NCBI RefSeq assembly: GCF_000182565.1
Contig: NW_015971545.1
Span: 756,208-820,207, forward strand
DNA: 64,000 nucleotides
Source: Spizellomyces punctatus DAOM BR117
Lineage: Eukaryota; Chytridiomycota; Chytridiomycetes; Spizellomycetales; Spizellomycetaceae
Reading direction: 5' to 3'
The notes below the pieces were generated by a model. The model worked only from the letters and a program-made list of their open reading frames with translations. It had not been told where the DNA came from and made no database searches. The first letter of the stretch is position 1. Every line of letters begins with the position of its first letter. The translations under genes and the position numbers were made by a program. Shown here piece after piece: positions 7,629-15,988 of the stretch.

Positions 7629-8606
7629 ATGTCTGTTGCCGAATTAGTAAAACTACTACAGCAAGGTAACACTGATGTAACTGCTTACAACTCTGAGCAG
7701 GTTGAACGTGATGTGTTCTGGAAAGAAAAAAGAAAATGGGTTGACTCAAAGTTACCTACAGGCTATTTCAAGCACCCGCTGTTAAACAAGTATCGTTCAT
7801 TTGGTAAGGTTGATACACAATTTGTCAGTGACCCATACTATATTGAAATTGATAATAGACGTTTTGGTGAACTGAGAGATGAAAATGGACGCTCTTTGAA
7901 TCCTGATACATTTCGTCCCATTGTGTCTGATGCAGAACTCAAACAGATGCGGGAGGGTCGTACCCGGATGAATGCTCCGAGTGCTAATCAAGAAACTAGG
8001 TATCCGATAAACCACGGTAGTGAAGGATACAAAAATGACATAGATTTGATTGCACGCATCCGACGAATGCGCGAAGGTTATGAAGAGTTTATAAAAGAGG
8101 AAAAACGTAAGGAATTGGCTGACATACAGCGTTTCCGCTCTTCACATGGTATTCACAATCCTGGGGAGAGTTTGCTAGAAACAACTGGCTTGGGCACTAG
8201 GGGTACTGATATTTCTGCCTCAAGAGATGAATACAACATGCAACGTGGCGTGATACGACCTACTCCTGCTTTGTCTGAGAACATCTTTTATGAGGAAGGA
8301 GGCACGCCACCTACACAATTAGTTCTACATAGGCGATCTGAATCACCAACCTCAGGCTTACCATCACTAGCGCCGATGGATGACTCACCATCTCCATCAT
8401 CATCTGCATTTGACTTCACAACAATGCAGCCATCGCCAAGGCTTCACGAGAGGAGAAACCCGAGAGAATCATCCTTGCAGGAAGTTTACAATCCAAGAAC
8501 CGGTAATTGGATTAGAAAAAATGGTAAGGTACACAAGGAACTTAAGAAAGAGTGGGCAAGTAATTCTTATAAGATACCATCATCATGGACAAAAGAACCT
8601 CGCTAA
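7629..8606 (+). CDS. 325-residue viral protein with NPxTG motif near the C-terminus
   Basis: Intact. Residues 1-110 look folded; about 135-165 is a charged helix (RRMREGYEEFIKEEKRKEL); 195-290 is proline/serine-rich and probably disordered. Near the C-terminus, VYNPRTGNWIRKNGKVHKEL matches the NPxTGRxI-type motif found repeatedly in proteins of nucleocytoplasmic large DNA viruses and relatives. It is probably a virion-associated or core protein; function unknown. It shares the palindromic promoter with the leftward 86-residue gene. Confidence 0.65.
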   Translation: MSVAELVKLLQQGNTDVTAYNSEQVERDVFWKEKRKWVDSKLPTGYFKHPLLNKYRSFGKVDTQFVSDPYYIEIDNRRFGELRDENGRSLNPDTFRPIVSDAELKQMREGRTRMNAPSANQETRYPINHGSEGYKNDIDLIARIRRMREGYEEFIKEEKRKELADIQRFRSSHGIHNPGESLLETTGLGTRGTDISASRDEYNMQRGVIRPTPALSENIFYEEGGTPPTQLVLHRRSESPTSGLPSLAPMDDSPSPSSSAFDFTTMQPSPRLHERRNPRESSLQEVYNPRTGNWIRKNGKVHKELKKEWASNSYKIPSSWTKEPR

Positions 8607-8645
8607 GCGTATTTGGGTTTTTTTATTTTCTATTTACAAGCTAAA

Positions 8646-9473
8646 ATGCCTAAAAAAAAGGAATCTATGCCGGCGCAGAGCCAAATGCCGGCAGGCATGC
8701 CTGACATTACAGATGAAGAACAAAGTTTGAATGATGATGATGAAACTAATGACGATGATCATCAAGACTATGTTCAAGAACTTGTAAACAAATATGCCGG
8801 CGCAGAGCCTAATACCGGAGAGGTCAATGCCAGCGCTCCCAAAAAACGAACTGCATCAGAGAAGCAGCGAGCACATTTAGAAAAATCCCGAGAAAAGGCT
8901 CTTCAGGTTAGACGAGAACTCGCCGCCAAGAGAAAAGAAGAGAGAGAACTAGAAAAGAAGAGAAAAGAGGAGGAGAGGATTCTTGCTAAGGCCGAGGCTC
9001 TTAGGGTGGAACAGGAAAAACATGTCGAGGCTAGGCTCCGCGCTGAGGAGGACTTACAAAATACTTCATATAGTCACAAGACTAAAAAAAGAATTAAAAC
9101 GCCGATACCAAAAAAAAGATGGAAGATTGTAGTTGAGGAATCGTCAGACGAAGAAGAAGATGATTCTTCAGATGATTATGAGGAAGTTGTCAAAGTCATC
9201 AAGAAAAAGAGAAATCGCCCCGTTCACCACACTCGCGCAGATGTAGTCCGTTTTAAAAATGGACATGAGTATCCCGGCGCAGAGCCATATGCCGGCAGGC
9301 ATGTCGGGCACGGAGTGGCCAATCCCGGCAGGGATCCCGGCGCAGAGCCATATGCCGGCAGGCATGCCGGGCACGGAGTGGCCTATCCCGGCAGGGATCC
9401 CGGCGCAGAGCCATATGCCGGAAGGCATATCATGCGTACCAAACCACCATCGATCTTTGATGACATTGTATAG
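8646..9473 (+). CDS. charged coiled-coil viral protein with repeat-derived termini
   Basis: A 275-residue protein; start at ATG 8646 (MPKKKES), since the upstream alternative begins in the spacer. Order: repeat-derived MPAQSQMPAGMP, an acidic block, a repeat-derived YAGAEP, then KRTASEKQRAHLEKSREKAL, which resembles the S/T-x-K-Q-x-x-L-x-K-A-R motif common in large DNA virus proteins. A long Lys/Glu coiled coil, an SSDEEEDDSSDD acidic tract and a basic patch follow. The C-terminus is two and a half copies of a 63-bp repeat read in a different frame from the N-terminal copy. Possibly a DNA-associated virion component; no firm function. Confidence 0.65.
   Translation: MPKKKESMPAQSQMPAGMPDITDEEQSLNDDDETNDDDHQDYVQELVNKYAGAEPNTGEVNASAPKKRTASEKQRAHLEKSREKALQVRRELAAKRKEERELEKKRKEEERILAKAEALRVEQEKHVEARLRAEEDLQNTSYSHKTKKRIKTPIPKKRWKIVVEESSDEEEDDSSDDYEEVVKVIKKKRNRPVHHTRADVVRFKNGHEYPGAEPYAGRHVGHGVANPGRDPGAEPYAGRHAGHGVAYPGRDPGAEPYAGRHIMRTKPPSIFDDIV
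8667..8703 (+). repeat. palindromic modular repeat, copy in N-terminus of coiled-coil gene
   Basis: Modules A and B read in frame 1 (MPAQSQMPAGMP). It interrupts neither the frame nor the start. Confidence 0.8.
8793..8822 (+). repeat. palindromic modular repeat, degenerate copy
   Basis: A-type module (TGCCGGCGCAGAGCC) read in frame 3 as AGAEP, followed by a decayed B module. Confidence 0.65.
9271..9429 (+). repeat. 63-bp tandem palindromic repeat, 2.5 units
   Basis: Units start at 9271, 9334 and 9397, exactly 63 bp apart, each A(18)-B(12)-C(21)-D(12). 63 bp is 21 codons, so tandem growth keeps the frame. Read here in frame 3 as PGAEPYAGRHAGHG. The third unit is partial (A plus a B variant). 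Confidence 0.9.
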
Positions 9474-9502
9474 ACCAAATGTCGGCATGCAATTCATTTT
9501 CT

Positions 9503-9520
9503 AAGCTATGATGATATAAA
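9503..9520 (+). promoter_or_regulatory. shared promoter motif, fibre gene
   Basis: AAGCTATGATGATATAAA, 11 nt before the fibre ATG. It matches 16 of 18 b with 15238-15255, upstream of the 102-residue gene. It includes a TATA-like ATATAAA. Confidence 0.45.
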
Positions 9521-9531
9521 GGAATAAGAAG

Positions 9532-12500
9532 ATGCCTTTGCCTAATAGCATTCAAGGCACATATACGGTTCGAAGAAATTTAGAAGTCCTAGATAATTTC
9601 AAGTCCGGAAAAGTTAAAGCCAATTCTATCTATGGAGAGAGCCTACGGAATAAAGATGGTATAGTCACTATACTCGATTTGGATAGTCAAATGCCTAGTC
9701 TCTCCATTCAGAAAAATAAAGGTAAATATACCATCTCTCTTGCCGAGACAACTTATGTTTTTCCATTAATTGATGATGAACATGATGTCAGGCTTGTAAC
9801 AGACGATACTCTGCTTATAACAGAAGACGGCTTATCTGTTAAACCAGAGACACTCCTGCAACCTCTCTATAGGGCTCCCGACTCACGAACAGTAAGCCTA
9901 AACATTGATGATGATGAACTAAAAGTTGAGGATGAAAAATTAACAGTCATTCCTTATAACTATGATTTTCCACTCTACAGGGATGCCGAATCACGTACGG
10001 TTGGTTTACAAGCAGATGATACTTTGCTTATAACTGAAAATGGTCTATCCGTCAATTTCCCTGCTCCTGAGACGCTGAAAAAGCCGTTGTATCGTGACCA
10101 GAGTGTCCTTGGAATCAAACTTCATAAAAGTCTAAAGGTTAATAGTTCAGATGAACTCGAAACAAACTCAAGCCAACTGTTCAAAGCATTTGGGGCTATA
10201 AAGACATCCAGCGGTGCGGATATGCTGTTAGACATCGGGTCTTCATGGCTCAACTTTGGATTTGGTAGTCTGACCGAAATGACTAATGTGTTAGGAGAGG
10301 TAGACACCACAGCAATACGCTTAATGGTCGATTCTTCGACATTCAGTCAAGCAGGGTCTCGCTTGAGCCTAAAGTCGCCTGGCTACGAACAAATCCTGTA
10401 TGGGAATCTAACATACGGTTTTTCAGGAAGTCCTTCATTCACCTATTCAACAACACTTTCAGAGTTGCGAGTTCCTAACGTGAAGTTGACCGGAACGATG
10501 CCAGCCTTTGGAGACTCATATGTGGTTTCAAAGGGTTATATGTCCAACTTTTTCGTAGGGTCTCAAACAGGCGCGGTTGCTATAGGGCCCGAATTTTCAA
10601 ATCGAAGAGAAGTCGGAGTACTTGTTGACAACCAAACCATACGAATCATTGGAAATCAACTTGTTTCAGGTTTGATTTTCCAGGATTTTAATGGAGTTTC
10701 GATTCGGGCAGGGACTACTAACGATGTAGTCTTGAGTTTGAAGTGTGAAGCCGGTTCTTGTCTCCAAATGGTGAAAGCGGATACCATTAAAGATGTGCTT
10801 ACTTGCTCAAATGGAGTTGAGCGACTCCAGAACGATATACAGTTGAGTTTGAAATGTGATGCTAATTCAGGGCTTGCAATGTCAGGTCGTGATACAATCC
10901 GCGATACTTTTACAGCATCTCAAGGAGTAACTCGAGTGGGCAACGATTTCAGATTATCTCTTACGGCACAAGGTCCCGACTTAACCCTCAATAATGGTGT
11001 TCTCAGTTCGAACATCGCCGCGGGAATCGGACTCCAGAAAAATGGTGCCGTTTTATCAGCGAATCTACGTGGAATAAATGGTGTCAGTGTTTCGGGAGAC
11101 CTGATTTCGTGTTCGCTTACAGGAAGCGATACCGTTCTCCGAGTTGGTGATATGCTGAAAGGGAATTATATTGGCTTGACAAACTCGTATGGAAGTATCG
11201 TAGTTGTGGGTAACACGATACAGTATAATATGATTCCTCCACAATTCATTAGTAACAGTCCGAATCTTATAATCACAGGAAGTTATCCTATATACAATTT
11301 TACCATCATAGACCCAACTCCACTTTCGAAACAGAAAGATACTGATAATACGGAACAAAGTGATACCGCTGAAGTGTTGAAAACTGATGTTCCGGGAGGA
11401 AATGTGGTTGTTCTTTCTGGCGCAACTCCGTTGACCACAATTCCGTTCCCTTCAATGGTATCACCACCATTAACAGTTCCCCTTGCTGTAAATTCGATTC
11501 TTCCAATTGTCTCGACGTTCCCTTGGGGAATGGTCTTTGGTGGTGAACGCCAGCGAAAAGTAGAAAGAGATGGTGAGGGAAATCCAATACTCGATGGAGA
11601 AGGGAATCCTATATATGAACCGGCTGACCCGGTAACAGGTCAACCACCTTTAGAGCCCGGCTCGAATGTTGCAATTGCATCTGACCCCATCGGAGGGTGC
11701 ACACATCTCTTGTTTGATACGCCTTCATGTTATCAAGGTATCAAATATGAGTACCCTCAGCAAGCAATCAACCTCTCGATGCTAAGGGATTACGATGATG
11801 AAGTCATCAAGCCTTGGGTTGGAAGTCAGATTACGAATTTGACATCGAATAATGTTACATTTGGAGGAAACATCAGCGGTAAACTAATCAGCGGAACCAG
11901 ATTGAGTATTGCTCCGGGAGTGACAGGCAGTTCTGCCGTTTCAACATATTCCACATTCGATGGGGCTAAGAGTACTTGGTTTGGTCTTGACGGAATGGGA
12001 TTTTTAGGCTATAATCCAGGTGCATCAACATGGCTCGGTGCTCAAGATTCATCAATGTTTATTTTTGCATGCGCGGGGAGTACGCCGAATCTTGGGCTCC
12101 GAATCGACACCAATGGTTCGTCAACATTTGGTAAAAACTTAACGGTTGCCGAGGGCGATTTTACCATTGGCACTGCTGTTAACGGGTTGCGTTCTCTTGT
12201 GATTCGTAACACAAGTACTGGAAACAACGCTTGCCCTATTTTGTTTCTCACCAGCGCGACTGGAGTCGCTCCGATATTCCTTAATGGACCAGGTCGAACG
12301 GTCGATGGTGGAGCGAACACTTTAACGGTACGCAATGACTGTGGGTCTGTTCGCGTGCAAGCGCTAGGCGCAAAAGGGTTGAGCATTGCTGGAACAAGTG
12401 GCAACATTTCACTGGATAGCACCACCGTATCAACTTCTCCAATAACAGGCGCCTTTGTTTGTCCAGGAGGAGTTGGTATTGGAAAAGATGTATTTGTCGG

Positions 12501-13530
12501 TGGTAATATCTTTGCGTCCACGAATCTGAAAGTTGCTACAGAATCATTCGTTACGACAGCCGTTGCTTCAAAGCAGAACACATCCCCTTTGCTCGATGCA
12601 ATCAGTGGCTTGTCACCTACACCTAATACCTTCATCATGGGAACGGCTGGAGGTTTCAATGTGACACCTGTTTCTTCAATTCTAGGTGGATACCAACCTA
12701 TTCTAACGAATTCCTCAGCGCTCAATATCTCTTCTCTTACAACAAGCGGCTCAATAATTGTAAATGGCGCCTCTGATATTGTGTTCCATGTTGATAACAT
12801 CGGAAATGGATTGATGACAGGAGGACTGCTTGTCGAGGATGATTTGAATGTAGGAGGCATGATTTACCTTGGAGGTGTCGAGGTAGCCAGCCAACAGTTT
12901 GTTATTGCTAATACAAATCCTATTAGTCAGTCCTTATCTTCACTTCAAACCACTGTCACAAACAACAACAATTCCCTAACGACAGCACTTGCATCGAAGC
13001 AACCCATGAATAGCACGACAAACTCTATCTACACAATGACTGTCCAGCCTGACAGTTGGCTATATTCATCTGGGGGAACGAGTTTCGAGAATGTAACAAG
13101 CGCTCAAGTGAAATCTATCCTCGATGTTGCAACAAATGCTAATGTTAGTTCACTCCTTTCTGGGAAGCAAAGTAGCATAACAACTTCAACAAATTTGTCT
13201 CTGGCAAGTCTCACTGCAAATGGTTATTTAAGCATTGTGAATGCCGCCAATCCAACATACATGTCACTAGTCAACACGGCATCTAATGTGACTTGGGGTC
13301 TTCGAGTGGCTGGTTCTTCAGCAGATGGCTCTAATCCTGCCGGTGGTTTTGGTATAAATTGTTTGTACAATAATGTCGGTTATCTTTTCAAGATTTCTAA
13401 TACAGGAATAACCCAAGTTACATGCACAACAGATTCGACATCCTCTTCTACAGGTGCGCTTCAGGTCTCTGGTGGTATGGGTATTTCCAAGAATCTTTAT
13501 GTTGGAGGAGCCTGTACTCCAATAATGTGA
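9532..13530 (+). CDS. giant fibre / receptor-binding protein, N-terminal part
   Basis: 1,332 residues before a stop at 13528-13530 caused by a frame slip just before the assembly gap; the gene almost certainly continues to 15205 (about 1,890 residues). Residues about 60-200 contain repeats of the type DDTLLITE(D/N)GLSV and PLYR, like the triple-beta-spiral shaft of adenovirus fibres. Residues 350-550 have further beta repeats (LSLKCDA). From about 850 on there are modules of the STGAFVCPGGVGIGKDVFVGGN type, common in long tail and fibre proteins of large viruses and phages. Probably a trimeric surface spike for host attachment. A TATA-like motif precedes the ATG. Confidence 0.75.
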   Translation: MPLPNSIQGTYTVRRNLEVLDNFKSGKVKANSIYGESLRNKDGIVTILDLDSQMPSLSIQKNKGKYTISLAETTYVFPLIDDEHDVRLVTDDTLLITEDGLSVKPETLLQPLYRAPDSRTVSLNIDDDELKVEDEKLTVIPYNYDFPLYRDAESRTVGLQADDTLLITENGLSVNFPAPETLKKPLYRDQSVLGIKLHKSLKVNSSDELETNSSQLFKAFGAIKTSSGADMLLDIGSSWLNFGFGSLTEMTNVLGEVDTTAIRLMVDSSTFSQAGSRLSLKSPGYEQILYGNLTYGFSGSPSFTYSTTLSELRVPNVKLTGTMPAFGDSYVVSKGYMSNFFVGSQTGAVAIGPEFSNRREVGVLVDNQTIRIIGNQLVSGLIFQDFNGVSIRAGTTNDVVLSLKCEAGSCLQMVKADTIKDVLTCSNGVERLQNDIQLSLKCDANSGLAMSGRDTIRDTFTASQGVTRVGNDFRLSLTAQGPDLTLNNGVLSSNIAAGIGLQKNGAVLSANLRGINGVSVSGDLISCSLTGSDTVLRVGDMLKGNYIGLTNSYGSIVVVGNTIQYNMIPPQFISNSPNLIITGSYPIYNFTIIDPTPLSKQKDTDNTEQSDTAEVLKTDVPGGNVVVLSGATPLTTIPFPSMVSPPLTVPLAVNSILPIVSTFPWGMVFGGERQRKVERDGEGNPILDGEGNPIYEPADPVTGQPPLEPGSNVAIASDPIGGCTHLLFDTPSCYQGIKYEYPQQAINLSMLRDYDDEVIKPWVGSQITNLTSNNVTFGGNISGKLISGTRLSIAPGVTGSSAVSTYSTFDGAKSTWFGLDGMGFLGYNPGASTWLGAQDSSMFIFACAGSTPNLGLRIDTNGSSTFGKNLTVAEGDFTIGTAVNGLRSLVIRNTSTGNNACPILFLTSATGVAPIFLNGPGRTVDGGANTLTVRNDCGSVRVQALGAKGLSIAGTSGNISLDSTTVSTSPITGAFVCPGGVGIGKDVFVGGNIFASTNLKVATESFVTTAVASKQNTSPLLDAISGLSPTPNTFIMGTAGGFNVTPVSSILGGYQPILTNSSALNISSLTTSGSIIVNGASDIVFHVDNIGNGLMTGGLLVEDDLNVGGMIYLGGVEVASQQFVIANTNPISQSLSSLQTTVTNNNNSLTTALASKQPMNSTTNSIYTMTVQPDSWLYSSGGTSFENVTSAQVKSILDVATNANVSSLLSGKQSSITTSTNLSLASLTANGYLSIVNAANPTYMSLVNTASNVTWGLRVAGSSADGSNPAGGFGINCLYNNVGYLFKISNTGITQVTCTTDSTSSSTGALQVSGGMGISKNLYVGGACTPIM

Positions 13531-13557
13531 AGGTTGCGACAGAATCATTTGTAACTA

Positions 13558-13657
13558 NNNNNNNNNNNNNNNNNNNNNNNNNNNNNNNNNNNNNNNNNNN
13601 NNNNNNNNNNNNNNNNNNNNNNNNNNNNNNNNNNNNNNNNNNNNNNNNNNNNNNNNN
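13558..13657. other. assembly gap (100 N)
   Basis: Exactly 100 N, a conventional scaffold spacer of unknown true length, inside the repetitive fibre gene. The coding frame slips by one base at about 13509-13512 and again just right of the gap (about 13663 and 13700), suggesting low-quality contig ends rather than mutations. Confidence 0.95.
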
Positions 13658-13753
13658 TTCAAAAACAGGCTTCAAGTCCTTACTTGATTCTATAAGTGGC
13701 TCGTCCTCTCAGCAAATTCATTTATCGTTGGAAATCCTACTACTACCTTTGCA

Positions 13754-15205
13754 GTGAAAACACCTAGTGAAGTAAGGTCTATTCTAGGTATTACAGATGT
13801 TGACCTATCGGGTAAGCAGAATGCAAGTCCCTTGCTTGATTCCATTGCATCGATGTCACCTATGAGCAATATGTTTGTTATGGGAGATGATGTAAATGGA
13901 TTTGTTCTCGAAAATGATACTACAGTCCGAAGTATCTTGAACATTGTTGACTACGCACCAGACATATCAGCACTACAAGCGAACGTCTCTACATTGCAAG
14001 GGAACGTCTCTACATTACAAGCGAATGTCTCTACATTACAATCGAGTATCTCAACAAAACAAGATGTTCTCACAAACAGTAGTCCATTATCGGTGGCAGC
14101 CATCATTTCCAACGATACCGCTGATTCAACATCACCCATCACTGGAGCACTTCAAGTGAAGGGTGGAGCAGGAATCGCTAAGAAACTATGGGTTTCTGGT
14201 GCACAAATGACCGTCCAAAATACTAACTATAGTGTTGGACAAACCAATACCCTCATGTTTTCACACGCAACGCAAAATATATGTTCTATACAATCCTATT
14301 TGCCTGGTAGTAACAATGTAGACCTGAATTTCTATGTCGGACAAAACAACGCATCTATTCAAAGTATGTCGCTTAATGGAGCAACCGGAAATGCTTATTT
14401 TGATAGAGATGTCATCATCGGAAACACCAGTGTAAATGCTTTAAGAAGCATTCAGGTCAAGAATGTAGACACAGGAACAAATGCTTGTTCGATTTTGTAT
14501 CTAACTGCATCCGGTGGTTCGTCTGTTCTTTTTATGAATGGAAGTAATCGTTCAGTTGATGGAGCGCAGAATTGTTTGACTCTTCGTAATGACGTGGGTG
14601 CCTTGCGCCTTCAATCTCAGGGAGCAAAAGGTATTTACGTTTATCCTAACACAGGTAATGTCGTTGTTGAAAGCACCACTCCAGCGTTATTGAGTACAAC
14701 TGGCGCTTTGGTGGTTGCAGGTGGACTTGCGGTCGGTGCCCATGTCGTATCAGGTGGAAACCTTTATGCAAATACAGCGGTCTACGCTAATGGACAAAAA
14801 TGTGCGACTGAACAATGGGTCTCTACACAAGTACAAGCCTTCCCTAAGATTCAGGTGTTCAAGATGCTAACTAAAGATGTAATCACAACTGGTAGCGGAA
14901 CAAAGACATTCTATGTTTCTACAGCCGGCCGGGCATTGATACGCTATACCATCAACTTGCATGGCACCAATAATGCAGGAGGAACGCTCAATGTGTATCT
15001 AGGAACTAATGCCGGTTCGATGCCGTCAGTCTTTTCCAGTGATTTTAACTATAATGCTGGAGTGAACAGAACAATTTATGCCTCATTCATCGTGTCGGGT
15101 TTAGTTCCTGATGTAGCATATTTTACCAATTTTTCAGCAGTAAATGCAGCACCGGACATAAGTGCAGACGTAACAATTATAGAGATTACGGAACTTGGTG
15201 CTTAG
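13754..15205 (+). CDS. giant fibre / receptor-binding protein, C-terminal part
   Basis: 483 residues in frame to TAG 15203-15205; coding sequence also extends left to the gap in slipped frames. Residues about 75-100 are a run of a 21-bp repeat (STLQANV), a short coiled coil. Residues 140-370 repeat the same module found at 12,040-12,560 (ALRS..N..TG.NAC.IL, then STTGALVVAGGLAVG). The last 110 residues form a non-repetitive beta-rich domain (TFYVSTAGRALIRYTINL...) that probably is the receptor-binding head. The gap and frame slips are best explained as assembly error. Confidence 0.75.
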   Translation: MKTPSEVRSILGITDVDLSGKQNASPLLDSIASMSPMSNMFVMGDDVNGFVLENDTTVRSILNIVDYAPDISALQANVSTLQGNVSTLQANVSTLQSSISTKQDVLTNSSPLSVAAIISNDTADSTSPITGALQVKGGAGIAKKLWVSGAQMTVQNTNYSVGQTNTLMFSHATQNICSIQSYLPGSNNVDLNFYVGQNNASIQSMSLNGATGNAYFDRDVIIGNTSVNALRSIQVKNVDTGTNACSILYLTASGGSSVLFMNGSNRSVDGAQNCLTLRNDVGALRLQSQGAKGIYVYPNTGNVVVESTTPALLSTTGALVVAGGLAVGAHVVSGGNLYANTAVYANGQKCATEQWVSTQVQAFPKIQVFKMLTKDVITTGSGTKTFYVSTAGRALIRYTINLHGTNNAGGTLNVYLGTNAGSMPSVFSSDFNYNAGVNRTIYASFIVSGLVPDVAYFTNFSAVNAAPDISADVTIIEITELGA

Positions 15206-15237
15206 AACTCGAACGAGTGCCGTTATTAAAAAAAATG

Positions 15238-15255
15238 AAGCTATGAAGACATAAA
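15238..15255 (+). promoter_or_regulatory. shared promoter motif, 102-residue gene
   Basis: AAGCTATGAAGACATAAA, ending 1 nt before the ATG at 15257. It is the partner of 9503-9520. Confidence 0.4.
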
Positions 15256-15256
15256 A

Positions 15257-15565
15257 ATGCAGCGCGCGGACATTGCTGGTCATTCAGTTTTCAATATAAG
15301 AGATGCTGTAAAGGGCGACATGGATAAATTTTGGAAATTTTGTGAAAGTATGTTAAGAGGGGACAAGAGCAGGGTAATTCTCTATTTACCCCAAACACCT
15401 GAAAATGAACATATCTTTCAAGAGATTCTCTCCATCATCCACTTGAAGAAACTCGACCAATTATGCTTCAAGCGTAGTGGTTATCTCGCTATTCTCAACA
15501 ATTTTGTATTGTTGGGTCATTCGAGAAACGAACGGCTGTTTTTTTTAGAGATGAGAGTCAAATAG
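15257..15565 (+). CDS. 102-residue viral protein, unknown
   Basis: Intact and compact, of mixed alpha/beta composition (SRVILYLPQTPENEHIFQEI, then KLDQLCFKRSGYLAIL). It follows the fibre gene by 51 bp and ends 1 nt before the next ATG, so the two are probably expressed together or overlap in transcription. No family recognised. Confidence 0.6.
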   Translation: MQRADIAGHSVFNIRDAVKGDMDKFWKFCESMLRGDKSRVILYLPQTPENEHIFQEILSIIHLKKLDQLCFKRSGYLAILNNFVLLGHSRNERLFFLEMRVK

Positions 15566-15566
15566 A

Positions 15567-15962
15567 ATGCATTTCATATCCGTACGGTCTACCAAAGACG
15601 ACTTTATAACCATGTTTGATGACCTACATCAAGGATCATTCAAAAACATGATCAAAGACTTCTCTGATATTCTACAAACGAAGCAATTCTCGCTGTCATT
15701 TCAAGACCCTACATTATCTGATACAAACCATAATGGCTTCATAAATTATTCGTCTATAGCATTTTTCAGAAATCGAAAGCATCTTATCACCATAAACCTG
15801 AAAACCCTAATGCCTGTCATCAAGGATCCTACGCTAGATAAAAGGGCGATCTGCAAATGCATATTGCAGCATCAGGAAACTCTATTGGACATGGATGACC
15901 ACATTATGAATGTGGGGAAAGAATACGCTCAGTTGAAGAATATTGCTTCTAAAGGTACTTAA
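15567..15962 (+). CDS. 131-residue viral protein, unknown
   Basis: Intact frame starting one base after the preceding stop. Mixed composition with no membrane segment or known motif (TKDDFITMFDDLHQGSFKNM; later KCILQHQETLLDMDDH). The tight coupling to the preceding gene suggests a related role. No function can be given. Confidence 0.55.
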   Translation: MHFISVRSTKDDFITMFDDLHQGSFKNMIKDFSDILQTKQFSLSFQDPTLSDTNHNGFINYSSIAFFRNRKHLITINLKTLMPVIKDPTLDKRAICKCILQHQETLLDMDDHIMNVGKEYAQLKNIASKGT

Positions 15963-15988
15963 AATGCACGCTGAATAATCTTCCACTC

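Noticed and set aside
12042-12860. 272-codon leftward frame in the fibre gene
   Set aside because: Antisense to repetitive beta modules; no motif, no promoter, in the wrong strand for the block.
13422-13757. Frame reading through the N gap
   Set aside because: Its coding appearance comes from the slipped fibre frame; it is not an independent gene.
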